Shown: positions 34,431 through 46,611 of the stretch, piece by piece
Layout of the letters: each line of letters begins with the position of its first letter
Position numbering within the stretch: position 1 is the stretch's first letter
DNA from: Artemisia argyi
Taxonomy: Eukaryota; Streptophyta; Magnoliopsida; Asterales; Asteraceae
Length of the DNA stretch: 64,000 nt
Direction of reading: 5' to 3'
NCBI GenBank assembly: GCA_030686995.1
Contig: CM060680.1
Coordinates: 197,643,322-197,707,321, forward strand
Program-made: the position numbers and the translations under genes
Notes under the pieces: model-generated
What the model was told of the DNA's origin: nothing
Database searches by the model: none
What the model saw: only the letters and a program-made list of their open reading frames with translations

Positions 34431-37400
34431 TTGCGATCCCTTAATCAGGATTTGTATAGTGATTTTGTACGCAACTATAATATGCATTGCAAGGGGAAGA
34501 CAGTTAGTGAAGTTCATGCAATGCTTATTGAGTATGAGAAATGCCTGAATAAGAAGGCAGCTACACCAGTTGTAATGGCAATACAGGGTGGTAGGATCAC
34601 CAAGAAGAAACCCAACAAACCGCAAAATGCGAACTTCAAGGGCAAAGGCAATGGTAATGGTAAAGGCAAACAAATTGCGACTCACCAACAGAAGCCTAAG
34701 AAGCAAAATCCTCCTCCTGCTAAGAAGAAGGAAAATTTCAATAAGGATTTGGCTACTTGTCACTACTGCAACACTCCTGGTCATTGGAAGCGAAGCTGTC
34801 CATTGTTACTAGAGGAGTTGCGCCTCAACAAAGGTAAAATGCCTGGTAACGTCGCAAGCACTTCAGGTACGTTTATGATTGGGTTATTTTCTTTTCCTCG
34901 TAAGAATAATTCCTGGATCTATGATACAGGATGTGGTACTCACATCTGTAATACATCGCAGGGACTTAGAGGAGCAAGGAAGCTGGCCTATGGAGAAAGA
35001 TACTTGTACGTAGGAAATGGTGTACGTGCAGCAGTTGAAGCCATAGGGACTTTTGATTTAGTTTTACCTTCGGGAATGATACTAGTATTGAATAATTGTC
35101 ATTTTGCACCCTCTATTGTTAGGGGTGTCATTTCTGTTTCCTTGTTATTGGATAATGGTTTTGTTCACACATTTATTAATAATGGAATTTATGTTTCTTT
35201 AAATAATGTTTTTTACTTTAATGCAATTCCAATAAATGGTGTGTTTGAAATTGATATGGAAGATTCCATGTCCAAGAGAAATAATTCTGTGTATAGCATT
35301 AGCAATAAGAGAATCAAGTTTAACTTGGATTCGTCTTATCTTTGGCACTGTCGTCTTGCTCATATAGGCAAGGATCGCATGGAAAAGCTGCAACACGATG
35401 GGATTTTGCATATGATCAATGATGATTCATTTGATAAATGTGAATCCTGCATATCTGGGAAGATGAAAAGGAAACCTTTTTCACCTCAAGTGGAAAGGGC
35501 TACAGATCTACTTGGATTAGTACACACTGATGTGTGTGGTCCACTTAGACATGTGTCAAGACATGGTGCTACCTACTTCATAACCTTCACGGATGATTAT
35601 AGTCGTTATGGTTATGTTTATTTACTTAAACATAAACATGAGGTCTTTAATACCTTCAAGGCTTTTAAAAGTGAAGTAGAATTACAACTCGGTAAGAAGA
35701 TTAAGGCACTTCGATCCGATACAGGCGGTGAATATTTAAGCCAAGAGTTTAAAGATTATCTAACTGAGTGTGGCATAGTCCAGCATCTCAAGGCTCCTTA
35801 TACTCCACAGCAAAATGGTGTATCTGAAAGGAGAAATCGTACTTTGCTAGACATGGTACGATCAATGTTTAATCTTACATCTCTACCCTTATCCTTTTGG
35901 GATTATGCCCTTGAAACTGCTATTTGCATATTGAATATGGTTCCAACAAAGAAGGTTGATAAGACTCCGTATGAATTATGGACAGGAAAAGCTCCCAACT
36001 TTTCTTACTTAAAGGTCTGGGGTTGTGACGCGTTTGTTAAACGTGATTCACCAGATAAACTCCAACAGAGATCTGTTAAGTGTATCTTCATAGGATACCT
36101 AAAGGAAACGATGGGTTACTACTTTTACTTCCCACCAGAGAATAAAGTCATTGTGGCTAGGTATGGAGATTTCTTTAAAAAGAATCTCATATCTCAAGAA
36201 TTCAGTGGGAGAGTTTATGATCTAGAGGATGAAGATACATCACCTTCTGAAAACACTAGCACACTTCCTGTAGAACCTGAAAGTTTTGGTCCTCCACCTG
36301 AAGTGGAAGTGGTACCCATTCGCAGATCTTCAAGAACTGTGAAAGCACCCGAACGTCTATGTCTTAACGTAGTATGTGATGAAACGATAACAGGGGATCT
36401 TAATGAACCTACTAGTTATAAGGATGCCATAAATGGTCCTGAAAAAGAGAAATGGCAGAGTGCTATGAATGGGGAAATGCAGTCCATGAAAGACAATGAA
36501 GTCTGGGAAGAAGTAGACTTACCTCCAAATGCTAAGGTAGTTGGAAGTAAATGGCTCTACAAAATGAAAACAGACATAGATGGCATTGTACACATCTATA
36601 AGGCTCGTTTGGTAGCTAAAGGCTATACTCAAACATTTGGTGTTGACTACGAGGAGACCTTTTCTCCTGTAGCTGACATTAGAGCTATTAGGATTCTCTT
36701 AGCCATAGCTGCCTACTATGACTATGAGATATGGCAAACGGATGTCAAAACCGTCTTCTTAAATGGTCGCCTAGATGAAGATATCTATATGGTGCAGCCT
36801 GAGGGGTTTGTGAATCTGGAATTTCCAAACCGTGTATGCAAACTTAAAAGATCCATTTATGGATTAAAGCAAGCATCACGTCAATGGAATAAGAGATTTG
36901 ACGCAGAAATCAAAAGTTTTGGATTTAGTCAGAATCTTGATGAGCCATGTGTATACCAGAAAGCTAGTGAGAGTAATGTTACTTTCCTTATCCTATATGT
37001 CGATGACATATTAATATTAGGAAATCATATACCAAGTTTAAACGAAGTTAAAGCTTATCTTGGTAGATGTTTTTCTATGAAGGATTTAGGAGAAGCGACA
37101 TTCATCCTTGGAATCAAGATCTACAGAGATAGATCAAAGCGGTTGATTGGATTAAGTCAAAGTACTTACATTGATAAAGTATTGAAGAGATTTAATATGA
37201 AAAATTCCAAGAAAGGATATTTGCCAATGCAAGTAGAACATGACTTAAGTAGCAAACTGTGTGCTTCAACACCTGAAGAGGTTGCACTGATGAAGAAAGT
37301 TCCATATGCTTCAGCAGTAGGATCTATCATGTATGCAGTTAGATGCACAAGACCTGATGTGGCGTTTGCACAAAATATGACCAGTCGTTATCAACAGAAT

Positions 37401-37445
37401 CCAGGTGGAAAGCACTGGCACGCTGTTAAAAGCATTCTTAAGTAG
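34431..37445 (+). pseudogene. Copia Gag-Pol: knuckle, protease, integrase, RT
   Basis: A long open stretch of about 1004 residues after the Gag frameshift. In order: the CCHC zinc knuckle CHYCNTPGHWKRSC (110-123), protease DTG (165-167, in YDTGCGTH), integrase HHCC (H306, H311, C337, C340) and catalytic D367, D430, E466 (VHTDVCG, LRSDTGGEY, NGVSERR), then RT with VKTVFLNG and the catalytic YVDD near residue 856, and the start of RNase H (SAVGSIMYAV). All catalytic residues are kept. The VKTVFLNG box has Val where relatives usually have Ala. It ends at TAG 37443-37445 inside SILK-LRNTKD, an in-frame nonsense change, since the next frame continues RNase H. The first codon is TTG and is not a start. 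Confidence 0.93.
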
Positions 37446-37991
37446 TTAAGGAATACTAAAGATATGTTTCTAGTGTATGAGGGAAATCCAGAAGCAGAAC
37501 TTGATGTTACAGGTTACTGTGATGCGTCCTTTGAAACTGATAAAGATGATACGAAGTCTCAGACGGGTTATGTCTTTGTTATTAACGGAGGAGCAGTTGA
37601 CTGGAAGAGCAAAAAGCAGACAACTATTGCGATGTCTGTTACAGAAGCTAAGTATATTGCTGCATCGGAAGCTGCGATGGAAGCTGTTTGGATTAGGAAA
37701 TTCATTTCGGGGCTTGGTATTATGCCGTCAATTGAATCACCTATTAATATGTATTGTGACAACTCTACCGCAGTTACATTCGCCAATGAACCTAGAGTTA
37801 TGAAGGGCGCCAGACATTTTCCTAGAAGATATCACTATGTTCGAGAACAAGTCGATATAGGTGAAATCAATTTACTCAAAATTCACACAGATAACAATCT
37901 AGCTGATCCATTTACGAAGGCTTTATCTAAGGAAAAGCTTACTCATCATGCTAATGGCATTGGACTTCGTTTAGCTAGTAGTTTCATGTAA
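37446..37991 (+). pseudogene. Copia RNase H, C-terminal Pol
   Basis: Continuation of Pol after the TAG at 37443-37445, in the same frame (LRNTKDMFLVY...). RNase H motifs: GYCDASFETD, SQTGYVFVINGGAVDWKSKKQ, STEAKY-like VTEAKYIAASEAAMEA, MYCDNSTAV and HTDNNLADPFTKAL. Terminates at TAA 37989-37991, about 840 bp before the 3' LTR. It removes element RNA during cDNA synthesis. Confidence 0.92.
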
Positions 37992-38827
37992 ATCTGTGGT
38001 TAGTATTTGGATAAAGGATATTGTAAGCAATAATTATTCGAATGAAATGAAGTATTGTGTTATGATTATTTCTATTCATAAATATTGTATCCTATATTTG
38101 CATGTTTAATCCATGAATAACTTAATGTTATTCTAAATAGTCCGTTGTCAATTAATGATATGGGAGTATCATTAAACTAAGACAAATCTGAGTTTTGGTA
38201 TAATATATTAAATATATTGATGCGTAGACATGCCAATTTCACATGATATTCAATACTGTATAAATTGGATATAGGACAAAATCCCAATTACATGATTGTA
38301 CTTATGGATGTTGTCATTAGAGTAAATCATGAATATTTATCCTCAGACTTGAGATACGAGGTAACAACTGTGGATGTAGCTCATTTTCTGTGAGATAATC
38401 TAACGCTATCCGTAACTGGTAGTTATAATGATTATTTTCAGAGGTGATGCGAAGTTCATAACTTACGCTTGTAGTCAATACGGGATTTGGTTCCTTCAAA
38501 TTTGTTTTGAAGTTTAATACTGTTTGGCCACTCGTAGGATTAACAAGATGTTTGCATGGCCATGCCCAAGGTCTTTCTGGAATGCGTTCATAAGAATTGG
38601 TAATCTTGCTTGATCATAAATAACGAGAAACATTAGTTAATTACGGAATGACTTCGATCCATATCCATATTAACATAGTATTAGAATCAAAATGATAAGT
38701 ATGATGATGAATCATCAAAGGTGGTTTTTTCCAGGAAAACCATACTCGTGATCGTTCTGGGGACATTGGCGTGTTATGCTAGACTAACCATTGTCATTGT
38801 TATATTAATCTATATCCGAGTGGGAGC
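37992..38827 (+). other. Copia 3' untranslated region
   Basis: AT-rich, no coding frame; ends with the polypurine tract GAGTGGGAGC at 38818-38827. Confidence 0.7.
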
Positions 38828-39534
38828 TGTTAGTTTGACGGATAATAAATTAATATATCATGACCGGATTCGAACTCGAGACTTCGGGATTGCACACTTT
38901 ACGTATGAGTTTCAATGAATTAATAATTATTGTTTTAGTGACGAATAATTATTAAATACACGAAATATAATGTTAACGGTAACTTACGATCGTTGGACGA
39001 AACATGAAGGACTTGATTTGGAAAAGAGTGAAAGTTCGGTTCGGGTTGGGCTTTTGTAACCCATGGCCGGCCACCCCACTTCCCCATAGGGTTTGGGATA
39101 GCTTTTGCTCCAAGCCTCTTGATTAGTATATAATGAGACCCCCTCTCATTCGTTCATTCATCCCTTGGTTCCAGAGCAACCAAATCACTTCCTTCTCTTT
39201 CTTTGTGTCTAATCGATCTTTGATTGATAGGAACAATAGTTTAATCTTTTCGTGTAAAAGCGAATCTAGCATTTCCGTTGAAACGCTATTAGTACGTGTG
39301 TGTGAGAACGAAGTCTTAGCATACTTTTGCTAACGGTGATCTTGCCTTGTGACTTGCCCTAGTCGATCCATATAAGCCCTCTCCTGGGGTTTATAAGTTC
39401 TTGTTCTTGCTAGTGAATAAGAGGTACGCTTCCATTTATATTCGGTTAATTTATTATTTGTATTTGATCTATTCCGATGCGTACTCTTTGATGTTTATAT
39501 GTTTATAGTTTATTATTATTCATATATTCCAACA
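38828..39534 (+). repeat. 3' LTR of copia element
   Basis: 707 bp, matching 31796-32502 with 13 substitutions and no length difference. Followed directly by GGATG. Confidence 0.93.
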
Positions 39535-39539
39535 GGATG

Positions 39540-40084
39540 AACCGCCAAGCCGTAGATAATTCTGTGACAAAATAAATGAAAACACTACGTTAAGTGAAGT
39601 GCATGGGTGAGACCTTGTTAATCACCTCCGGCATGAGAGTTAGTATGAGAATGTGATTGCAATAACTGCGTAAGTATGAAATGTAGGTATTGAGAGCGTA
39701 ATCAAACCTGAATGACCTGCCCATCTATTCATTGGTGATGAAATCGGATGGAGCAGGCATCTACACTTGAACCGGTGATCATGGGGGTGTCCCTCGATTT
39801 TTGGGGATTATAGGGGAAAGTGTACCACGATCCCTGCCTTGGTAGGGATAGAACGTGGGTTTTGACTTTTTCACGTCTAGCCTTTACGTCAGTTTCATTG
39901 AAGGGCACACCCCAAAGGGTATAGGCTTTGAGTGACGAATTTCCTTACTGATAACCATCATAGAGATAATTTTATGCCACTAGAAACTGTTTGAAGGTTT
40001 CTAGGTCTTATTGGGATTAGATCTCGGTAGAGCTCGGAGAGGAGGCCTTCGAGCCGATTCGGAGGGTACGTCATCAAGCCCCCT
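39540..40084 (-). repeat. Minus-strand LTR and polypurine tract
   Basis: On the minus strand: the tract AGGGGGCT (plus 40077-40084) then LTR start TGATGACGTACCC at 40076. The LTR runs leftwards with CGGTTCATCC near 39540, directly at the copia insertion site; its internal region resumes on the far side of the copia at 31790 and below. The tract before the LTR marks it as the 3' LTR of one copy, yet internal-type sequence also follows it. Confidence 0.6.
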
Positions 40085-40349
40085 AGTAGAATGTGATATA
40101 AGCATATATGGATGTATTGCTTTTGACTTCAAAATGTCAATGCCAAAGCCCAAGTTCAGAGCCTTAGCCAGCAACCACAATTCATGTTAAGCCCATTTAT
40201 ATCCAAGATTTGTTACGTTTCATTGCTACAAAATCAACAGTTTTTCTTTAATAACCGTGATTGTCTAATCAAAAGTTTATCTTCTATTTGAAATCCAGAT
40301 AACTTCTCCTCCATACACGTGGATGATTGTGATTATATTTTTTTGTGGG

Positions 40350-40357
40350 TATAAATA
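40350..40357 (+). promoter_or_regulatory. TATA box before gag-like gene
   Basis: GTATAAATAC at 40349-40358, 119 bases before the ATG at 40469. Downstream are a pyrimidine-rich leader and a GT-starting stretch (AAAAAGGTAACAA at about 40434) that could be a 5' splice site. This looks like a cellular-style promoter outside any recognised LTR. Confidence 0.4.
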
Positions 40358-40468
40358 CTTTCAGATCATACAAACCCTATTTTCTTTTACCCCTTCTTCT
40401 GTCAACATCTTCTCTGCATCGCTTTTTTCATCAAAAAGGTAACAATATCTTCTCCGGCTATTTTAAAT

Positions 40469-42422
40469 ATGAGCCCCAAAAATATTTTACGTACCCAAAC
40501 ATGTTCTCTAACCAAAGAGGAGCTCACAACTTTTCTTGTTAATTATGACATCCCTCCTGAGTTCAAAGTCATGCTTCCTAAAAGCAATCAGACTATGTAT
40601 GATGCATTGAAGGGTTATTTTGGTTTGTATATCCATTCATTTTCTCTTTCTAAACTGAGAATCCTTCTCTAAAGTTTTATTTTTTGAGGTATTAGATTAT
40701 TAACGAGTGCATATATCTAGGTTGAACCCTTTTGGCTGTGCCAAACTCACCACATTCCTCGTAACGTGTAAGGCCAACGGTGATGAGCTAATAGTAGATC
40801 TTTTTAGGGGTTTCCTCAATCTTTGTCTTAGTGAGGATTGGCTGACTTTTCAAAAAAGGTCAGATGCAGATGTCCCCACACTCCTGCTCAAGCCAATCAA
40901 CCATCTTGAAGATTGGAAGGGTCAATTCTTTTGTATTCAAGATACAATTATATCAAAGGATTATCATGAGCTTCTTTCCAAGGCTAATAGGTTGGACAAA
41001 AAACGTTCAAAGACAAAATTCCCTATCTTATTTGTGACACTGCCATGTACCAGCGTCTGGCTAGGCACCTTGCCAATGTCCGGACCTTCCCAAATCCCAG
41101 CCTTTATCTCACTAGTTTGAAATCATCTTCGAAGCATAACCCTCATCAACCCATGATATACTGTGGTGAAAGGATACTGATTGTTCTATTTTCTTACTAC
41201 TTAATTTCCTTATTACTGATAATGTATTATATATTTTATTTTTGCAGAAATGGCCTTCAAAAACTTCATGTTCGCAGCTTTCGATGAAGAGATGAGCTTC
41301 CTACCTAAAGAGCTTTCGAATGAATTTTCTGCCGGTTATCCGTCCTTCTCGATCAATTAAGAAAATCCTATCTTGAATTTGAAGCTTGTAGCTAGTGCAG
41401 TCCAGACCGCTTGGTAGAAAGCACCACAGATTCTGAGGGGTCTCCGGAGCATGAGCAGGTCACGATTATAGTTGGTGGAAGTGTGGCAGAGAGGATGAAG
41501 GATCGAAAGTGTAAGATGAGAGGTTCTACAAAGGCATCTGTGAAACACAAGCTGGCTACTTCTAGCCCTCCTCCAAGAGTCACTCGCTAGAAGACTTCAA
41601 CTACTAAGGTTAAGGTTGAGGCATCCTCCTTCCTGACTATCTCCGATGATGATCCTGAAGGTAACTTCCTCTACTTGCTATGTAACATAATTGTCATCAT
41701 ACTTTATGTATCCTTATATTAGGGTTTCGGACTGTCACCTCCTGATCTCTAACATCACCCCTCCAGCCTGAACCGGTCATCTGGATAACAAAGCTGCTAA
41801 AGAGCTCTTTGACCTCCATGACCATTGCTACGTAAGGAATCCGTTGTTCATAATGCTATGAGTTAGAGAGCCCATGAGGTTTTGAAGGTTACAAATCAGG
41901 TCAAGGGTGAATGTGAGATTGTCAAGGAAAGTGAAAAAGCTAGGGAGGAAGAGTACAAAGAGCTAGAGGCTAAATGTGAGTCTGCGCTAGCCGACATTGA
42001 CAAGAACCCTGCTTCCATGGTCCTTCATTATAAATTCACAACCCTACCAACCCAGGTCAAGGATCATAAAGACAACCTTGACAAGATGCTATTAGAGAGC
42101 CAAAAACGGGCTAGGTATGAGGAAATTGTTTCAACTCTCAAGTCGAAGGTTGCTACCCAGGGTGAGCTAACAAGGTTGAAGGGAATCAAAACCCAGCTCC
42201 GTTAAGATGTTGAGAGTGTGAAACGGGATAGGGAGGAGGTTGTTTTAAAGGTTGTACCCTACATTGCTATGGAGTTGGTGCATAGTGATGAGTTGGGGCA
42301 ATTGGTGGGTCGACTTATAAGCTCTGCCATTCTTTATGAGATGTGTGCTGCATTTGAAGAAGTGACAAAGATGAAAGAGTCTTTTAGCTTGGAAAAGGCT
42401 CATGATTATCATGCTTCATATA
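40469..42422 (+). pseudogene. Gag-like ('gypsy-type transposase') pseudogene
   Basis: Begins ATGAGCCCCAAAAAT with TKEELTTFLVNYDIPPEF; next frame (40707-41120) has HISRLNPFGCAKLTTFLVTC through IQDTIISKDYHELL, homologous to 23158-23445. Downstream (41882-42433) is a charged coiled-coil region (KESEKAREEEYKELEAKCESAL) and a conserved tail (ELVHSDELGQLVGRLISSAI, FEEVTKMKESFSLEKAHDY). Several frameshifts and stops (about 40670, 41120-41350, 42204) kill it. Family known from plants as putative gypsy-type transposase; probably structural rather than catalytic, since no catalytic motif is visible. The coding sequence is interrupted by a solo LTR at 42428. Confidence 0.65.
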
Positions 42423-42427
42423 AGAAG

Positions 42428-42934
42428 TGTTGATGCAAATAATGTCTAAAAACATTATTTCTATCTTTTGATATCTCTACGTTTTAATCGTGTGAAAGGT
42501 TAGGATTGTGTGGATTGTGTGATAAGTAAGGATTGTGTGGATCGTGGTAGATTGGCACTAGCTAAGATTAGTACTTGACATTTAGCTTAGTGTCGGAAAT
42601 TGTGATAAGCGACGTTGTGTGGTTTTCTCCGCCTAAAGGGAGCTTGTTGACTTAGTGCATTGAACTCTCAAGTTGAGTACTCGGGGAGTGGAGTAGGGCG
42701 AAGAAAAGCTTCGTTGCCGAACCACTATAAATCTCTTTGTCTCGGGTTTGATCTTTCCATTTTTAATTTCCGTTTATCCTTTTTATATTAGTTTGATTAG
42801 ATTATATTGCTAGTTCATATTGGTGTTGATTGATTTCACAAACAAATTAAATTAAAGTTTTTCAAGTAAACTTTTATAACCAACTTAAAAACTGGGAAAA
42901 CTATTCAACCCCCCCCCCCTTCTAGTTTCCCACA
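42428..42934 (+). mobile_element. Solo LTR, 507 bp, AGAAG duplication
   Basis: TGTTGATGC...TTTCCCACA, flanked by a perfect AGAAG (42423-42427 and 42935-42939). Excision in silico rejoins the gag-like coding sequence (SYKK to EYNKVKND), which confirms the borders. The 3' part has a C run (42909-42919) and TTCAACCCCCC, as in copia LTR ends of the SIRE type. Confidence 0.85.
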
Positions 42935-42939
42935 AGAAG

Positions 42940-43560
42940 GAATATAATAAAGTAAAAAACGATCTTCCACTGCAGTCTATCTTTTTCCCTCTAAAGCCAC
43001 TGTAGACCCTTCGGCCCCGGTTGATGTCCTTCTTTCCAAGAAACCCTATGTACTCCGCCGTCCTTCACCTTCAAAGACCTCAACTCTATCCAAGCTTGTG
43101 AGTCTTTTCCTCCTCCATTATCAAAGACTGTTTCTCCTCCTCATCCAGAATGAAGGTCACCATGTTGATGATAATTTGTTCCCAGGGGTGGTATGTACCT
43201 CCGTATAAAACAATTTGATTCTATGTCTGTCAGGCACCAGCCTTAAAATAATTTACTTTTATGCTCATATTTGTATGGCATGCGTAAGCCTTAGACAATG
43301 TTACTTTATACATCCGTAGCGGCTGTCTATCTTTTCCCCCTCAAAGGGGCTAATCGTATAGGGGATTTGTAATCCCAGCTTTTTAATTGTAGTCAACTCA
43401 TGGGTTCATACTTCTGCACCTTCCCCCCCCCCCCATTTTCTTACCTTCTTTAAGGCTCAAGTGTGGCCTTATTGACTGTCCAGTAGTCATCAAGATTTTC
43501 CATGCAGTCCTTCGCTTATAACAGAGGGTAGCGATCGCCTCCCTTTTTAGCCTAAAAGGT
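42940..43560 (+). pseudogene. 3' end of gag-like pseudogene and flank
   Basis: GAATATAATAAAGTAAAAAACGATC continues the coding sequence (EYNKVKND), followed by a Ser/Pro-rich C-terminus (about 43000-43155). The rest is non-coding with a C run near 43424. Confidence 0.5.
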
Positions 43561-43751
43561 TTCGAATGAAGACCTTTGGGAAGTTAACATGAATTTATAG
43601 GATGTTAATTTAGTTATTAGAATAAGGCTCATCTGTGGCCCTATGGCATCCTTTCGAACTTTAAGACTTTTCAATACTTGGTAAGTCAAATCTTTGTTGT
43701 AAATAACGACACAAGAGACTTGATGGGAATTTGTTACATTCATTGATCGTG

Positions 43752-44117
43752 TATGCTATGTCAATTCGTAGAGGACATACCAAGGTGGCCTAAACCGGTA
43801 ACTACCATTAGTATACATGGTGATAGTCAATCGGTAATTGGCAGAGCTCATAGCAAATTTATAATGGAAATTCCAGACTATCCGTCATCGATATAATTTG
43901 ATACGATAATTAATCTCAATAAGATTTTTCTCAATCAACTATGTGAAGTCAAAGGATAACATCGCGGATCCACTTTTGAAAGGCTTAAGCAGAGATTTAG
44001 TTAGTAAGTTGTATAAAGGAATGGGACTAAAGCCCTTATAGGAATGAGTTTATATGAAGGAAAACCTAACCCAGTTGGCTAGAGATCCCAAGATTTGGGT
44101 TCAATAAGATAACCTGG
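43752..44117 (+). pseudogene. Copia RNase H C-terminal remnant
   Basis: Broken frames still show HGDSQSVIGRAHSK, then SMRIN-like worn sequence, then VKSKDNIADPLLKGLSRDLV and KGMGLKPL in the order of copia RNase H C-termini, with a 3' UTR (GGNPTQL...). Interrupted by the LTR at 44118. Confidence 0.6.
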
Positions 44118-45161
44118 TGAGGTTTAATTTTATACATTTTTAAACGGTCATTTAGCCTCTAAATCCGTACATATTCGATCATTTACTTCCCTAAATCGTT
44201 TCTATTTGAGTTTTAGGTACTTGGAAAGCAAATACTGGAAAATTTTACATTTTGAGCTCGATTAGATGAAAAAACGAAGAAAATGACAACAACAGGAAAA
44301 ACGTAACAGAAATGGAGCTGTGACGGCGTCACAGGCACTACTTGACGCCGTCACTTGAAGAATCAGAAATTACAAGTGACCACTCAGGCGATGGAGATAG
44401 CCTCCTCTTGACGGCGTCAAGACCAAAATTATTAAGGTTGATGGCGTCACAACTTTAATGTGACGCTGTTATAAGCTTATTAGGAATATCAAAACTTGCG
44501 CGCGAAGTACCTGATTGAATTTTTTCCATAAATTCTTTATATATACTCCGATTTAGGTGATTCAAAAGGCCACATGACCGGAAGGAGAAGATCTACAATT
44601 TGGTGAAAAAACCATAGTGGCCGTTATGCCTTGGGGCTGACGTCGTCACCTCGAACGGACAAAAAATCACCTATAAATATAACCTCATTATTTTGTTTTT
44701 ACTAAGCCCTAAATCCTAAGTCCGATTCTAGGGTTTAGTTAAGTGTTTTTCCAATAACTTAGAAGGTCTAGCAAAGCCCCCAATGCTTAATCACTTCATT
44801 TAGACACCTACTAACACTAAAGTCGTTCCACTCGTGCTTCTCTAACAAGAATAACTTCGTTCCACTCTCTTAACAAGCCAATAAGCCATTCCTAGCGGCT
44901 TAGCCCTTGTTAAAGGGTAAAGAGCACCAGCCTGAATCGAATTCATCTCTCCTTTGTGAAGGGAGAAAGCCTGTGGAACTGAACTGTGACTCTTCTATTA
45001 CATTATGGAGAAGTCCATTCGTCATGGTCGATCCACGTCCTACCGTAGTACCCGGGGAACCAAGCTTGCTAGCTTACTAACGCGAATCATTTACCATAAA
45101 CATCTTGTAATGGTTTGCTTATTGATTCAATCTTAATGATTCAAGATTAAATATGAAAACA
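44118..45161 (+). mobile_element. Solo LTR with TGACGGCGTCA palindromes
   Basis: Approximately TGAGGTTTAATT...GAAAACA. It splits the copia 3' region: CCTGG before and CCTAT after could be a worn duplication. Six TGACGGCGTCA-type words lie at 44321, 44343, 44409, 44439, 44461 and 44640, followed by the TATA box CCTATAAATATA at 44670. It shares its 5' phrase (GGTCA-TTTAGCCnCTAAATCG) and the palindrome with the LTR at 49373. Confidence 0.55.
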
Positions 45162-46067
45162 CCTATGTGAGAGAGAAGTGGGGTCGCTTCAAAGAGAATT
45201 ATGGGGGGCACAATTCCTAAGAGCTATTGCAGAACTATCCAAGTGTTGATGACCATACACGACTATGAGGACTTAACAAAGTCAGTGAAAGTCTTGTGTG
45301 AAGTGTAATGTCGTCTACGATAAATAGATATTGAGTTCAAGAACACCGTGTCTACTTAGATCTAGGAAACTAAGTGCATCTCACAAAGGAAGGTTCAAAG
45401 GGTCACACCTACCTATCCTATGTAGTACTTAACCGCAAAAATTTGTTCAAAAAAACTTTCGTGTGTTTTCGACCGAAATACGCATCGCTTCTGTGATCTT
45501 TTAGGCAAGTTTTGACATAGAGAAAACGCAGCTCCGTTGCATCTAGTTTCTTGCAAGCTTCGATCAAAAATACGCATCGCTTCTGTGATCTTTTAGGAAA
45601 GTTTGTCATGTCTGACTGTACATCATGTTTTAATCATGGGGCCTACACAAATAATGTCCGATACATCATATTGAGGGAGTTCAATACGCTGTATCGACGA
45701 AATCCCAGAGACTATATAAAGAAAACCCTATTTAAGAATTCTACACAACTTTATACCACAAGACTCAGTTTCCAAACGATTTTTGAAGGCAAGAATATTT
45801 TGAAAACTCAATCATTTTGATTAGGAGAACTCTTTGTAATGTAGTTTCATCATATAAACATTCGGTTAGCGTATCGTATTCACAATGTTTCATACTTTAT
45901 TGATTATGTTTGTTTCCATTGTTACTGAGATTATAGGCTAACACGTTTAGGTGTTAGCCAAGTTTATGAAGATTATGATTTGTTTTACATCGATTACTAG
46001 TTTACCTTGTTGGATATTATTTATGTTTACCCATTTTGAAGTTTGGGTTGTATTTTTGGATATTATT
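45162..46067 (+). other. Copia 3' UTR and LTR remnant
   Basis: Continues the copia 3' region (GTGAGAGAGAAGTGGGGTCGC). A 92-bp tandem duplication carries ATACGCATCGCTTCTGTGATC at 45478 and 45570. A TATA-like ACTATATAAAG is at 45711. It likely includes a truncated copia LTR; no intact gene. Confidence 0.45.
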
Positions 46068-46370
46068 TATGATTTGGTTCTTGTGGTATTGCTAAATTGC
46101 AGGTTTGGTCCCCAAAACTTTGTAAGTGCAGTGATAGTCCCCATTTTGAAGTTTGGGTTGTATTTTTGGTCCCTAGATAAAGTTGAATAGCTAAAATACC
46201 CTATGTCTTCTTCAAAAAAGACAAGGGTAATTTGATCATTTCACGTCAATCAGGTACCAAAAATGCAACCCAAACTTCAAAATGGAGACTATTACTGCAC
46301 TTTCAAAGTTTTGGGGACCAGACCTGTAATTTGGCCATACCACAGGGACCAAAAATGCAATTAAATCATA
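46068..46370. mobile_element. Foldback MITE
   Basis: A ~300-bp inverted repeat. Left arm TGATTTGGTTCTTGTGGTAT...TTTGGTCCCCAAAACTTT...CCATTTTGAAGTTTGGGTTG; right arm is its reverse complement. A 28-bp piece of the left arm (CCATTTTGAAGTTTGGGTTG...) is also present just outside at 46031. The host sequence around it belongs to an Athila-like LTR. Confidence 0.65.
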
Positions 46371-46442
46371 TAAATATTAAAACTTGGTAAAAATAAATAG
46401 ACCTATAAAAGCACATCAAGTTTTTGGCACCGTTGTTAAGGA
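46371..46442 (+). other. Athila-like LTR end and tRNA-Asp primer site
   Basis: The LTR ends GCACATCA at 46418. TGGCACCGTTGTTAAGGA (46425-46442) is a worn version of the tRNA-Asp primer site typical of Athila elements. The LTR start could not be located, so the 5' LTR is truncated or disrupted. Confidence 0.65.
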
Positions 46443-46611
46443 GTGAATTTTAACTTTTTACTTGTTTTATTGGTATTTTTGTGTTTTTAGTTAATTTGTG
46501 TTTTGTTTTGTGTGTTTTACTTTTTTTCTAGTGTGTTTGCTTAGTTTATTTTGTTTGTTTTTACTGTTTGATTGTTGTTGTGTGCTGTCTCTTATCTGTT
46601 AAAATAATCTG

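Larger units (their letters stand above)
31796..39534 (+). mobile_element. Complete Ty1/copia retrotransposon
   Basis: 7.7 kb, with 707-bp LTRs (31796-32502 and 38828-39534), a perfect 5-bp duplication GGATG (31791-31795 and 39535-39539), a primer site TGGCATCAAGAGCC at 32504 (a variant of the iMet-type site) and a polypurine tract GAGTGGGAGC directly before the 3' LTR. I counted 13 LTR differences (about 1.8%), so insertion is recent. Gag-Pol is one frame in principle but is broken by TGA 34150-34152, a frameshift/deletion near 34390-34430 and TAG 37443-37445. It is inserted in an older minus-strand LTR element. Confidence 0.95.

Noticed and set aside
34317..35411. Antisense frames across copia Gag-Pol
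   Set aside because: Shadow frames opposite an identified polyprotein.
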